From Sindora glabra (lineage: Eukaryota > Streptophyta > Magnoliopsida > Fabales > Fabaceae): a stretch of DNA of 64,000 bases. Position numbers and translations under genes: made by a program. Where the stretch lies: positions 4,717,001 through 4,781,000 of the forward strand of contig CM035236.1 of assembly GCA_020226215.1 (NCBI GenBank). The letters are read 5' to 3'. This document shows, piece by piece, positions 36,235 through 47,966 of this stretch. How positions within the stretch are numbered: position 1 is the first letter of the stretch; the number at the start of each line of letters is the position of its first letter. The notes below the pieces were generated by a model that saw only the letters and a program-made list of their open reading frames with translations, ran no database searches and was not told the DNA's origin.

Positions 36235-38570
36235 GAATGGAGAAATTTATTTCCCAAAATACACTATAGCCAAGATAATTTTCCCAAAAATCATTAATCA
36301 TGGGCAGGGGAGCCGCATGATCAATTGATCACGCGGGCGATTAGCATTTTAAAAAAATCTAAATTTATTTAATCTTAACTTTAATAAAGATATTTATATT
36401 TCTTTGGATCCATTTTTTAAAAAAATTAATTTTTTTAATTTGTTGCCATATTTTTATTTTATATTTAAACTTTACATAATTAATTTTTTTTATTTTTAAC
36501 ATTTTTATTTCTTCTTTGATACTAATTATTAATATTAAGTAAAATAAATATAATAATACATATTTTATTTTTTTATATTATAAATGTTTTACATAAATTA
36601 AAATTTGAGCGCAAAATTAATTTTTGATTCCTTTAATTGCAAATTATTTTTAATAATATATTTTATTATCAAAATTAATTTGTTTATGATATTTTTTATT
36701 ATAAATTATTTTAGATAAGTTAAAAATTTTATTTCATTAATTAATTTATTATATATCATATTTTTCTTTTTAACTTGTCTCTCACATATTTTATTCTTTT
36801 TTTTATTTGTTCCACTACATATTTTTTTATGTGTACTCAAATAGTTTACGATTAGAACTCTAATATTATTAAATATTATTTGTATAATATAATATAACAT
36901 ATTATATTTTATTATTATAATATATAAGTATTTTAAATGAATTAAAATTTTCATATTAAAATTTTAGCACAAAATTATTTTTTGATTCCTTTAACTGCAT
37001 ATTATTTTTAATAATATGTTTTATAATCAAAATCAATTTGTTTATGATATTTTTAATTATAAATTATTTTAGATAAGTTAAAATTTTTATTTCATTTACT
37101 AATTTATTATATATCATATTTTTCTTTTTAACTTCCCTCTCACATATTTTGTTCATTTTTTTATTTGCTCCACTGTATACCTTTTCTACATGTACTTATA
37201 TTGTTTACGGTTAGAGCTCTAATATTACTAAATATTATGTGTATAATTTAATTTAATTTAATATATTTTATCATTAGTAAAGTTTTTGTTCTAATAATTT
37301 AGTTACTTTAAGTGTAAAATATAGTTTATGAGCTCAAGTGAATTTTTATGGGATACCAAATTACAAGTTTTGAGGTTAATAAACAATAAGTCATTAAAAA
37401 TGTAATTAACTTTTACAATAGTATTATTACTTTTTATAATTTTTTATTAGTTAAAATTGTTTTAATCATTATTTTTATGAATGTTAAGGTAAAGAACCAC
37501 CTTCAATTCACCATAAAATAATTAAATTCTACTCTGTTAAATTTTAGCAAAATTGAAGCTTACAAATTCAATTTAACTAAATTTATACGTAATATTCTGT
37601 TACCTTAATTAATTAGATATTTCATCTAATAATGTGATCTTTTTAATTTTCAAATAATAATTATAACATTGAAAAATATAAATTTTTAATAATTTTTTGG
37701 CACATAATTTAGTACTTTACTTTTAAGTATTAAATTAAAATTTTTAATGCATACTTTATTTTTATTACTTATATAACATGAAATATTACGTGTAATAGAA
37801 TAAAAATTAAATAATGTATTATAATATTACAATTTTTTTATAAATTTCTTAAAAATATATTATCTGCATATAATTATTTTTTAAATTAAACTGTATCATA
37901 TTATGGATTAACGTAATTTACTGATCAAATGTTTATTTTTTTATTAGAGATTATTTTCTTATTTCATGTATAGTTGACGAATTTAATAGATATATACATT
38001 ACAGTATGATAAAATATTATTTGAAGTTTTATTTTTGTGAGTTAAAATTTTCAAATAATAAGTTTACAAGAAATTTATAAAAAATTACCTTTATTGAATT
38101 AATAATTTTTTCAATGATTTTACGATAACTACTAATTTCATTGTATTAAATATATTATACAATCTTATGAAAATTAATATGATTGTTTATTATTTAGATC
38201 ATTACTTAATTAATATTGAATAAACATTTAAAATATATAAAATTGAATCAAATATAAATTAAGTGAAAATCATAAATAAAATAAAGAAAGGATTACAAAT
38301 TAGAAAAATTAAAAAATTAAAAAAAATTGATTCAAAATCTGATTAAAGAATAGGAAGAAAAATAAAAAAATTGTAAAAAATGGCCAACAATGGGGTGTGA
38401 AAAAATTGTAAAAAAAAATAAAACTAGTCACCAGGGTGTCCCCATAACCACTGATCATGTGGGGCCCCTCCCCATGATTTTGCATTTTTCTAAAAAAAAA
38501 AAAATTTAAGGGTATGAGGAATTTGTTTTGGCGGTGCAGGGTTAAGGGAATTTGTTTTTCCTAGTGTAGT
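36235..38570. mobile_element. Possible non-autonomous foldback/TIR transposon
   Basis: Sub-terminal sequences match in inverted orientation: left AATCATGGGCAGGGGAGCCG then CATGATCA (about 36295-36332); right, on the opposite strand, AATCATGGGGAGGGGCCCCA then CATGATCA (about 38446-38478). Outward of these, 'AAATTTATTTCCC' and the inverted 'AACAAATTCCC' also correspond. The interior is very AT-rich, without coding capacity. Exact ends and a target duplication were not found, so the class is open. Confidence 0.35.
36600..37275. repeat. Tandem duplication of about 358 bp
   Basis: 36600-36957 and 36958-37275 align in order: 'AAAATTAATTTTTGATTCCTTTAA', 'TTTGTTTATGATATTTTT', 'TTATATATCATATTTTTCTT', 'CTCTCACATATTTT', 'GTTTACG.TTAGA.CTCTAATATTA'. 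Copies are moderately diverged. Confidence 0.85.
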
Positions 38571-38756
38571 ATTTCGATCAGAAAGCTGGCAAGCAACTGA
38601 ACGAGGATTTGAATGATAGCATTGACCTTTTTAGTTTTAATTAATTAATTAGGAATTTTTTTATTATTGAGAATTTACACTTGGAGACGTACTAAAAGAA
38701 ATTGAAAGTGGTTTTTTGTGTGAAAAAGATGATTTGTTAAATATTTTTAGTACTTG

Positions 38757-38913
38757 CTAAGGTGTCTCCAGGGGTTTGATATTCAGGGTGGTGTGGTAAA
38801 ATATAAGCTATTAGATAAGATTACAAAAATTTTAATAATGACTTAATAATCTTATCCAGTGACCCGTATTTTACTATACTACCCCGAGTATTAAACCCTT
38901 AAGGGCACTTTAG
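38757..38913. mobile_element. Palindromic MITE, copy 1
   Basis: The two halves are near reverse complements: GGGGTTTGATATTCAGGGTGG..TAAAATATAAG..TTAGATAAGATTA faces TAATCTTATCCAGTGACCCG..TTTTACTATACTACCCCGAG..TTAAACCC. Outer ends CTAAGGTG / CACTTTAG also pair. About 157 bp, able to fold into one long hairpin; no coding. Confidence 0.75.
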
Positions 38914-39051
38914 AATTCATCAATATTTCTTTCTTGAAAAATAGAAAAATCACTTCGAAGAAGAGGCACTAGCAATGTAGATGAAATGTATTTGAGTGGC
39001 AAAATACAAGTCATTTTGGATGAGATTACAAAATATAGAGGTTTGGTACCA

Positions 39052-39207
39052 AACCTAGGGGTTTGATATCTGAGGTAGTGTAACAAAATACAGAACATTA
39101 GATGAGATTATAAAAATCTTAGTAATAACTTAGTAATCTTATCCAGTGATCTGTATTTTACCACACCATCCTGGATACCAAACCCAAACCTTTAGGGGCA
39201 CCTTAAA
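39052..39207. mobile_element. Palindromic MITE, copy 2
   Basis: Same structure as 38757-38913 (GGGGTTTGATATCTGAGGTAG ... CATCCTGGATACCAAACCC). The following roughly 80 bp (GCAAAATCACTTC..GGCACTAGCAATGTAGATGAAATGTATT) are also shared with the flank of copy 1. The pair therefore arose by tandem duplication of a MITE plus its flank, not by two insertions. Confidence 0.75.
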
Positions 39208-39773
39208 ATTTATCAAAATTTCTTACTTGCAAAATAGCAAAATCACTTCAAGGAAAAGGCACTAGCAATGTAGATGAAATGTATTCAAGAAATAAAGCCA
39301 ATATATGAACAATACAAGGGTATTTTGACATTATTTGGTCAAATTTTACATCTAATGGGAAGAATTACGTTAAGTTAACGAAAAATATTAAATTAAATTT
39401 AAGTGTATTGAACTGAAAATTTTAAGAAAAGCCTATATAAATTTTAAAATTAGAAAAAAAAATTTACGTAATTTTAATAATTCATAAGAGAAGGCAGTAT
39501 AGTTTTCTTAATCAATTAATTAAGGCAAAGTTTAATGAGATAAGAGTGTATCATATAAACTCATATCTACAGACAATGTTAGTACTATAGGTATGATTTC
39601 TTTAAAATGCAAAATATATTTTAAAGAATAAAATAAGCCTTTATATTCTTGATAAAAAAATTAAAATTCAAAATTAAATAAATAATAATCAATTAAGTGG
39701 TTTTTAATTTTTTAACTATTCATGCTTCTCATTAAATATCGTAATACCTCAGTTTATTCGACAAAGTATATCT

Positions 39774-40279
39774 TGTTGAAAATTAATCTAGAAAGTTTAG
39801 GAATTGTTGAGAAGCCTAGTAAATTGTTAAAATGCTTAGAAAAATGGGAGATAACAAATCATGCGGAAATATCTATGGTAATTAGTATAAAAGTCATAAA
39901 CTCGAGACAAAGTTGAAAATGATTAGGAGGTAAAGTAAATATAGGTGATGGAATTAGAAAGTATCAGAAGTTAGTAGAAGAATTACACATGATTATCCAC
40001 CGAATTTGCATGGCTATAAAAAGTCCTTTCCTATGCATTGTACAGAAAACTAAAAAGTAAGCAAAAAGTGAAGAAACCAAATGCAAAATTTTCAATACCA
40101 TTCTCTCTCTCCCTTTCATGCCTTACTATTCTATCAAACCATCTGCATAGATTTTTCAAAGTTATCTAATCAAAAGCAAGAACTTCTAAGTTCCAACCAC
40201 CCACTTTGTACACATATAAACATAATTAAGCAAATATTCCTTGCAATCTATACAAGTTAATACTCCCTAAAACCAAAAA
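39774..40279 (+). repeat. 5' LTR of the second copia element
   Basis: 506 bp. It carries about 26 bp (ACAAATCATGCGG region near 39853) absent from the 3' LTR, explaining the length difference. Terminal CA has mutated (..CCAAAAA). Confidence 0.9.
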
Positions 40280-40399
40280 TTGGTATTAAACTAGTGTTTG
40301 ATCTTGCTTAATGACTAACCTTGCATCACCTACCTAACTTACCTTTAGTTATACCTAAACCTTAGTTCCCATTTTTAATAGGGAAGTATACAATTATTA

Positions 40400-41195
40400 G
40401 AGTATACAAATGAAGACTTTATTTATCTCACAAGATTTATGGGATGTTAAAGGTGGTGGTTATCATGTCCCTCAAAGTTAAGAAGAATTAGCTACATGGA
40501 CAAAAGAAAAGCAAAAAGAGTACAAGAATATCAACAAATCAAGGCTTTACTATTCATCCAACAAGAAGTTAGCAAGGAGATTTATCCAAGAATTATGCAA
40601 GCAAGCAATGTAAGAAAGGCATGAGAGATACTTAAAAATGAGTTCAAAGGCACAGACAAGATAATTCCATTAAACTCCAATTTTTATGGAAAAATTTTGA
40701 CACTTTACTCATGAAAAAAGATGAATCAATATAATCTTTCTTATTTCATGTCTCTAATATCTTCAATCAAATTAGAAGTTATAGGAACACAATAAAAAAC
40801 AAGAAAATAGTACAAAAAGTATTAAGAAATCTTCCCCTAAAATATGACCATATTGTGGTTGCCATAGAAAAATCAAAAGGATTTATCCAATCTCACTTTA
40901 ATAGAATTAATAGGCTTTTTAGAAGCTCATAAAGCAAGATTAAACATATTTGAGCAACCACTAAAGTAAGTATTTCAAAGAAAAATAAATGTCTTCAAAA
41001 ATAATAAAGATAAGAAAAATAACCACCGAAAAAATCCTCAAAAAAGAGAAGGAGCTTTTAGTAACTATGGTAGAAGGAGAGGAAAGTAAGGGAGCAATGA
41101 CACATCAAGCTTCTATTGGAAATTATGCAAGAAAAATAATCATAATGTAAAAAGCTGTTGGTTTAAATGCAAAAGGTGCAAAAAAAAAAAAAAGC
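40400..41195 (+). pseudogene. Copia gag remnant with degenerate zinc knuckle
   Basis: Frames interrupted by stops encode WTKEKQKEYKNINKSRLYY and further UBN2-type Gag sequence. A knuckle-like LCKKNNHNVKSCW at about 41115-41155 has Trp where the first Cys should be. A poly-A run at about 41177-41194 disrupts the reading frame. Confidence 0.75.
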
Positions 41196-41201
41196 TCCAC
41201 C

Positions 41202-44200
41202 ATGAAAAAGATTATTGGTATCGATAGAAAAAAAGCTAATTTTTCAAAAAATAATGAATTCCTTGATGACTTTGTATACTTTGCACTTAATGCTCAAGAA
41301 TTAAAGGATGTTTGGTATGTTAATAGCAATTATTCAAACCACATGACAAAGAATAAAAGTTATTTTGTGCAACTTGATGAAATTGTAAAATCACAAGTTA
41401 CACTTAGTGATGGCAACATCCATATTGTTAAAGATAAAGGTGTTGTTGTTGTTAAATCTCAAGACAACATCTAAAAATACATCGCTGATGTTTTCTATAT
41501 GTTTGGCCTTACTTAAAACCTACTAAGTGTGGGCCAATTGATATATAAAAATTACAAAGTTATTTTTAATGATAATAAATGCATTATTGTTGATAAAAAG
41601 GAAAGCTAAGTTATATCTTCTATCAAAATGGCCTCCAATAAGGTATTTCTTTTAGAGATGCCACTTGGGCAAAAATGTGTAATGAAATGTCAAAAGTGGA
41701 TGAATCCATATTATGGCACTTAAGATATGGTCATTTGAATTTTAATGGCTTCAAGCTATTAAAGCAAAAGAATAAAATGCTTGGGCTTTCTTCAATCTCA
41801 TCTGAAAATAAAATCTATAAAAGATGCATTTATGGCAAGATACGTAGAATGCCATTCCTAAAGACTTCTTAGAGTGTCAAGACTCTTCTTAAACTAGTAC
41901 ATGCTGACATTTGGGGTCTATCAAGTATCCTTAGCGTTGGAGGAAAGAGATATTTTCTTCTTTACGTTGATGACTATACATAGATGATATGGGTGTACTT
42001 CATCCAATAAAAATTTAATGCATTCATTTACTTTATGGAGTTCAAAGCCCTAGTGGAAAAGTAAATAGGGCATTCTTTTAAAATATTGAGAACAGATTAT
42101 GGAAGAGAATTCAATGATCATAGATTCATCAACTTCTGTAAGGAAAAAAGCATTAAAAAAAAGCTTACCATTTGATGAATACCATAACAAAATGATATCA
42201 CTAAAAGGAAAAATAGAACTATTGTGGAGATGGAACGATCGATGTTGCAATATAAAAACTTGTTAAAAAGTCTATAGGCAAAAGTAATTAACACAACAAT
42301 ATACATTCTTAACTATTCTCCCACTAAGGCAGTCTCAAACAAGATTCCATATGAAGGTTCAAGAAAAAGCTAACTATTAATCATCTTAAAATCTTTGGAT
42401 GTGTTGCATACTCACACATTCCAAAGGAAAATTAAGGAAAGTTAGATGAGAAGGGAGAAAAATGTATCTTTATTAGCTACAATAACTAGTCAAAAAGATA
42501 CAAGTTATACAAACTAAACACAAAGTAACTCATTATTTTAAAATATATGATCTTTGATGAAAAAGCAAGTTAGTAATAGAGTTTTCAAGCTATTAAAAAA
42601 AGTCAAGCTTCATGAAGAAGCTAACAAGTCACTAAAAATATGTAATCTAAGCCCAAACACATCACCACCATTATGAACACAACATATTCAATCATAAGAG
42701 TAAGAAAGTCAGAAGAAAAAGTGCTATAACAATAACAACTTCGAGGATCAACAAAGCAACGTAAGCTAAATCCAAGGTATGCAAATGTTGTATTTTTTTA
42801 TAGGTGAACCTAAAAAATATGAGGAAGTTGTCAAAGAAGAAGAATAGAGAATGGCCATGGACAAAGAGATGAAAATGATCAAGAAAAATTATACGTGGGA
42901 GCTCATACAAAAGCTAGAAGACAAGGAAATCATAAGGCCAAAATGGATTTACATAAGTATAATAAGATAGAACAATTTAGGAGTACAAAGCTCAACTTAT
43001 CACCAAAAGCTACTTATAATAGCTACACATTGACTCTAATGAGATATTTGCACTAGTTGTATGCATGGAGATAATTAGAACTATGCTAGCTCTAACTGCA
43101 TAATTGAAGCTTCAAGTCTACCAACTAGATGTAAAATTAGCATTTCTAAATGGAAAAATTAAAGAAAAAGTTTATATGGAACAATTAAAAGGATATGAGA
43201 TTCAAAATAAGAAAGATAACATTTATCACTTGAGAAAGGTATTATATGGACTTTGACAAACTCTCTAAGCATGGAGCAACAAGATAGATAGACACCTCAT
43301 TGAACATGACTTTATCAAAAACCCAATTTAGCCATCATTGTACGTGAAGAAGCAAGAAGATGATTTCCTAATATTATGCCTATTCATGGATGGCTTAATC
43401 TACACTAGCAACAACTCAAATATGATGGAAGAGTTTAAGAGGTCCATAATGCAAGAGTATGAAATGACTTACCTTGGACTCATGAGATACTTTCTTGGCA
43501 TGCAAGTTAAATAGAAGCCCGGAAGAATCTTTATCTTATAAGAAAGATATGTAAATAACTTACTAAAGAAGTTTTCCATGAAAGATTGCAAACCATTCGC
43601 TACACCAATGGCAATGAATAAGAAGCTATCTAAGAATGATGGGCAAGAGAAAGCTAATGCAATAACATATAGAAGCCTAGTTAGCTAATTAATCTACTAA
43701 TAAATACAAAGCTAGATATCATGCACGCAATTAGCATTGCATCTAGATTTATGAGCTATCTAAGCAAAGCATATTTCATAGTTGCCAAAAGGATTTTGAG
43801 ATATGTTAAAGGCATCAAGAATTTTGGCATTCTGTATGAGGCAAAAAGAAACTATAATTAGATAAGTTATATAGATAGTGACTAGGCTAGTTAGCTCATG
43901 AATGAAAAGCTACTTAAGAATGATAGGCAAAGGAAAGCTAATGCAACAACATACAAAAGCCTAGTTAGCTCATTAATCTACTTAATAAATACAAGGCTAG
44001 ATATCATGCACGCAATTAACATTGTATCTAGATTTATGAGCAATCCAAGCAAATCAAATTTCATGGCTACCAAAAGGATCCTAATAGATGTCAAAGATAT
44101 GAAGAATTTTGGCATTCTGTACAAGATAGAAAGAAACTATAATTAGATAGGTTATATAAATAATGATTAGGCTGGAAGCATAGATGATAGGAAAAGTACA

Positions 44201-44605
44201 AGCAAGTACATATTCCAACCTGGCACTAAGATGATATCTTGGGCATAAAAAAAGCTAAAAATTGTAGCACTATCATTAGTTAAATCAGAATACATGGCCA
44301 CATTAAGTGTTGCATGTGAAGCAATATGACTCAGGAGAGTTCTAAAAGATCTACAACAAAACATGGAAATTCCAACAATAATACATTGTGACAACATGTC
44401 AACAATTGCAATGACGAAGAATCTAACATTTCATAGGTGCATGAAGCAAATCAAAATAAGGCACCACTTTATTAGAGATATTGTAGAACAAGGAGAAATT
44501 AGCATGGAATTTTGCAAGACAGATGACCAACTAGTAGATGTCTTCACCAAGCTAATCTCAGCAAAAAAAAAGTTGTCAAATTTAGAGACATGCTTGGAGT
44601 ATTAG
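41202..44605 (+). pseudogene. Copia pol remnant (protease, integrase, RT, RNase H)
   Basis: Recognisable pieces: DVWYVNSNYSNHMTKNKSYF (protease region, about 41310-41370); ILWHLRYGHLNFNGF (GAG-pre-integrase, about 41709); HADIWGLSS..YFLLYVDDYT (integrase core start, about 41900); YQLDVKLAFLNGK and VYMEQLKGYE (RT, about 43120-43200); YLGLMRYFLGMQV (about 43471); IIHCDNMSTIAM and FTKLISAKKK (RNase H, about 44370-44570). Numerous stops and frameshifts separate them. A 284-bp internal duplication lies between RT and RNase H. Confidence 0.9.
43614..44175 (+). repeat. 284-bp tandem duplication inside the copia pol region
   Basis: 43614-43897 and 43898-44175 both begin ATGAAT(A/G)A(G/A)AAGCTA and run in parallel through 'ATCATGCACGCAATTA.CATTG' and 'AATTTTGGCATTCTGTA'. 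The second copy continues into the normal downstream sequence (GSIDDRKSTS), so the first copy is the extra one. Confidence 0.9.
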
Positions 44606-44627
44606 ATTTTTCTAGATTAAGGGGAAG

Positions 44628-45108
44628 TGTTGAAAATTAATCTAGAAAGTCTAGGAATTGTTGAGAAGCTTGGTAAATTGTTAAAATGCTTAGAAAATTG
44701 GGAGACCATTAGTGTAAGAGTCATAAACCCAAGACAAAATTGATAATAACTAAGAGGTGAAAGTAAATATAGATGGTGGAATTAGAAAAATATTAAAAGT
44801 TGGTAAAAGAATTACAAAAGGTTACCAATCGACTTTGCATGGCTATAAAAAGCCTCCTCCCATGCATTGTATAAAAAATCAAAAAGTAAGCAAAAAGTAA
44901 AGAAACCAAATGTAGAATTTTCAATACCTTTCTCTCTTTCCCTTTCATGCTTTACCATCCTCTCAAACCATCTGCATAGGTTGTTCAAAGTTATCTAATC
45001 AAAAGACAAAACTTCTAAATTCTAGCCACTTATTTCGCACATATACAAACAAAATTAAGCAAATATTCCTTACAATCTATACAAGCTAATATTGGCCAAA
45101 ACCTAACA
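44628..45108 (+). repeat. 3' LTR of the second copia element
   Basis: 481 bp, preceded by the polypurine tract AAGGGGAAG and ending CCTAACA before the target-site copy TATCC. Confidence 0.9.
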
Positions 45109-45113
45109 TATCC

Positions 45114-47760
45114 TATACTTTTAAGGAGTTCCATCTAATGCAATGCAGTATCATTTTGATCTTTTTTTCAAATTTTAAAGGATTTGGATCTAGCATATTT
45201 TCTAAATATATATGTATATAATAAATTGTAAAATAAATATTTTTTATTTAAAATTATAAAATTTAAAATAAAATTCATATTTTTATAAATAAAAAAAGAT
45301 AATAAAAAATGTCAGAATTCAAATCCATTAAATGTAAGGAACATTGATGCATTAGCAAATAAAAGAATATTTGACTACAATTGATAGAAAAGCTTGCGAA
45401 TTGTTAGTTAGCCCGTTTGTTTGTAAATTTTTACAAATTCAAATCTCTATTTTAGAAGTCTGTTTAAATATAAGTTAGTTTCATTCCAATCTACATGGCC
45501 TGCGACTCTATGAATGAGTTAGGCTAGCTTACATAAATTTTATTGTTTTAAATTTTAAGTTTCAAATTATAATATAGAATTATAATTTTAATTTATACCA
45601 AATTATATTTCTCCTTCTCATTTTTGATTATAGATAATTATATTATAAATTATTTATTTGTAGGTATTTTATAATTTATATATGTATGTGTAATGTTTTT
45701 TAAGATTATATGTAAATTTAAAATGTGTTATAACTTATTTATAAATACATTTGTAATACTTTAAAATGATTTTAATTTTTTTATTATTTAAAAGTTTAAA
45801 GTTTTAAATATTTTAAAAAATAAAAGAAAATCTTTGAACCGAGTTATTTACCCACAAACTTTTGATCTTCATATTTAAAGCTCACAAAAAATATAGGTCA
45901 ACCCAACCCGATCCCCCAAAGAACAATCTACGAAGACCAACCCGAACCCGATCCGAACCCGAACTTGTAGCAGCTATGCATTCGACCCCAATTCAAATGA
46001 AAAGTGGGTAAATGGAAGGGACAAACTGTATCTGTATCCGTACATGACGAGCTCATTTTACCCACTAGTATAGTTTTAATTATGTATTTATATTAATGGT
46101 CCCTTGAGTGGGTCAATAAGCATTTGTCAAGTGCCATTTTGTTGAGGAATAAAGTAATTTATAATCTCCAAACACCAACCTTTTTCATTATCCTGTCGAT
46201 ATCATGAATTTTTTTTTCGAATTGGTGAAAAAAAGGAGTGAATCAACTTACTAATGTAAAAAAGAGAATAAAGGAACTGGGGGTGTTGACGAGTACAGAA
46301 TTACCATTTATTCCATTACAATATGATTCATATCATCCTCAGATCAGAAGTACGTGGGTTAATAATTAAGTACAATTTTTTTGGTAACTTGTTTCTATTA
46401 TCATCTTATTGGGACTTTACAAAAGTTCTACTTCTAAGCAATCCACTTAATTATCTCGATATATCTTTCGTGCACGTTAGGATCAAGTGGCCAAAATCAA
46501 TTTCAAGAGCTCCAATCATCATTGTCCCCGTTAACCCAAGTGGCCAAAACTGTTGCCCTTCTTTCTTCGTCTTTCTTTCTTTTTTTTTTCCCCGGCCCCC
46601 TCAACTCAACAATTGTCTCACAGATTTTTTATTATAATTTTAGATATGTATTACTTTTTTAATCTCTCATAAATAATTATAATTCAATAAATATAATTAT
46701 TAACTATTTATTTAATTTAAAAATCATAAAAAGTCAATCATATAAATTTTAATAATTAATCCAAAACGATTGAAGAGTAAACAAATCATTCTACTTTATA
46801 TTTTATTTTTAATTTAATTTTCTTTTCTTCTTTTAAACATAGAATTCATACTCATATTGATAATGTATAATGTGTATGATATTTTCTGTGATGGTTTACA
46901 AATATATTTGATGTTATATAATATTCTTGAGTATCAATTCAAAATGATGTCGTATAGAATCATGAATTTGTTATAATTATTTGTAAAATAATTAACCTTT
47001 TATATGATTATTATTTGTTATCAATATTAATTGACTAATAAATTAATAATTATATTTGTTGAATTGTAATTATTAATATTCATAAATTAAAAAAGTAATA
47101 TACATATATAATTATAATAAAAATTTCATAATAAATATTAATAAAATTTCATCTAAAATTTCTCCATTTCTCAATTATAGTTTTTGTGATGTGAACATTG
47201 GAAAGTTAGAAAAATAAAGAAACTTCAAGCAATTATAAAAAGACGGTATTTTAGACACACCCAACAATAGTAAAGCAGATAGTAGTTCACAAAGGATATG
47301 ATAATATTGAAAATGAGAAATTGTGACTTAAATTAATAAGTATATTAATTAATCAATAATATCTATGCAATGATACAAAAATGTTTATTTGCAATTATAC
47401 GGATCAATTTATATCAAATTTTTATAATTAATGTTAATTAGATACATAAAATGACTTAATCGATTTCTTAAAAAAAAAAAGAAAAAGAAAAAGTTAAAAT
47501 TTCACTCAATCAATTACCAGCCAAGAACAAAACAAAGCTCCCAAAATGGAACTATGAAAGGGACCGTGCAATGCAGATAGTTCCCGAAAATAGCATATTT
47601 GTATCCGCTTCAATTCAAAGTTCTCTGCAAATCGAACGTTGGATAAGTTTTGGAGTAAGGTTGCTCCTGTGTTCCTTAATGCAGGCAAACAAAAGGCCAC
47701 GAGAATTATTGATGACAGGAAAAGGAAGCTTCCTTCTTCCTTCTTCCTTCTTAGCGGCTT
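45114..47760. other. Intergenic DNA upstream of the ERF5-like gene, no gene seen
   Basis: AT-rich; an open frame at 46323-46637 has no recognised motif. 45900-46010 is a CCCGA(A)-rich patch (CCCAACCCGATCCCC, CCCGAACCCGATCCG) of unknown meaning. Confidence 0.5.
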
Positions 47761-47764
47761 AGTA

Positions 47765-47966
47765 AAAAAGTCAAACCTCCCCCTCATTCAAATATTCACA
47801 CTTTCAAGGCTCTATAAATACGCCTTTTTCCACTCTCATATTCACTCAACTCACACGGACGAACCCATCTGCTCTCCTCCCTCTGAAAAGTTTCAGACTT
47901 TTCTGCCTCTCCCTCTTCTTCCTTTTCGAAAGATAGATTGCCCAAAGAAGACTTTTAATTCAATTG
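47765..47966 (+). promoter_or_regulatory. Core promoter and 5' UTR of the ERF5-like gene
   Basis: CTCTATAAATAC (47810-47821) is a good TATA box about 150 bp before the ATG, putting transcription start near 47845. On the minus strand TTGACT (47769-47774) just upstream is a W-box, the WRKY target expected for a defence-induced gene. The leader is C/T-rich (CTCTCCTCCCTCTG, CTGCCTCTCCCTCTTCTTCC), typical of plant 5' UTRs. Confidence 0.65.

Larger units (their letters stand above)
39774..45108 (+). mobile_element. Ty1-copia LTR retrotransposon, complete in outline but decayed
   Basis: LTRs at 39774-40279 and 44628-45108 start TGTTGAAAATTAATCTAG; the right one ends CCTAACA. The target site TATC(T/C) flanks both sides (39769-39773, 45109-45113). 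The primer site has worn to TGGTATTAAAC (40281) and the polypurine tract is AAGGGGAAG (44619-44627). In order: gag, a mutated protease, GAG-pre-integrase, integrase, reverse transcriptase and RNase H, the copia order. Many stops, a protease motif NSNYSNHM where DSG.SNHM is expected, and MDG in place of the RT DD pair show it is inactive. Confidence 0.93.

Noticed and set aside
43830..44125. TTTTGGCATTCTGTA occurs twice and resembles the start of plant miR394.
   Set aside because: It is the coding sequence NFGIL(Y) of the copia pol repeat, occurs in both duplicated copies, and the second half of the microRNA does not match.
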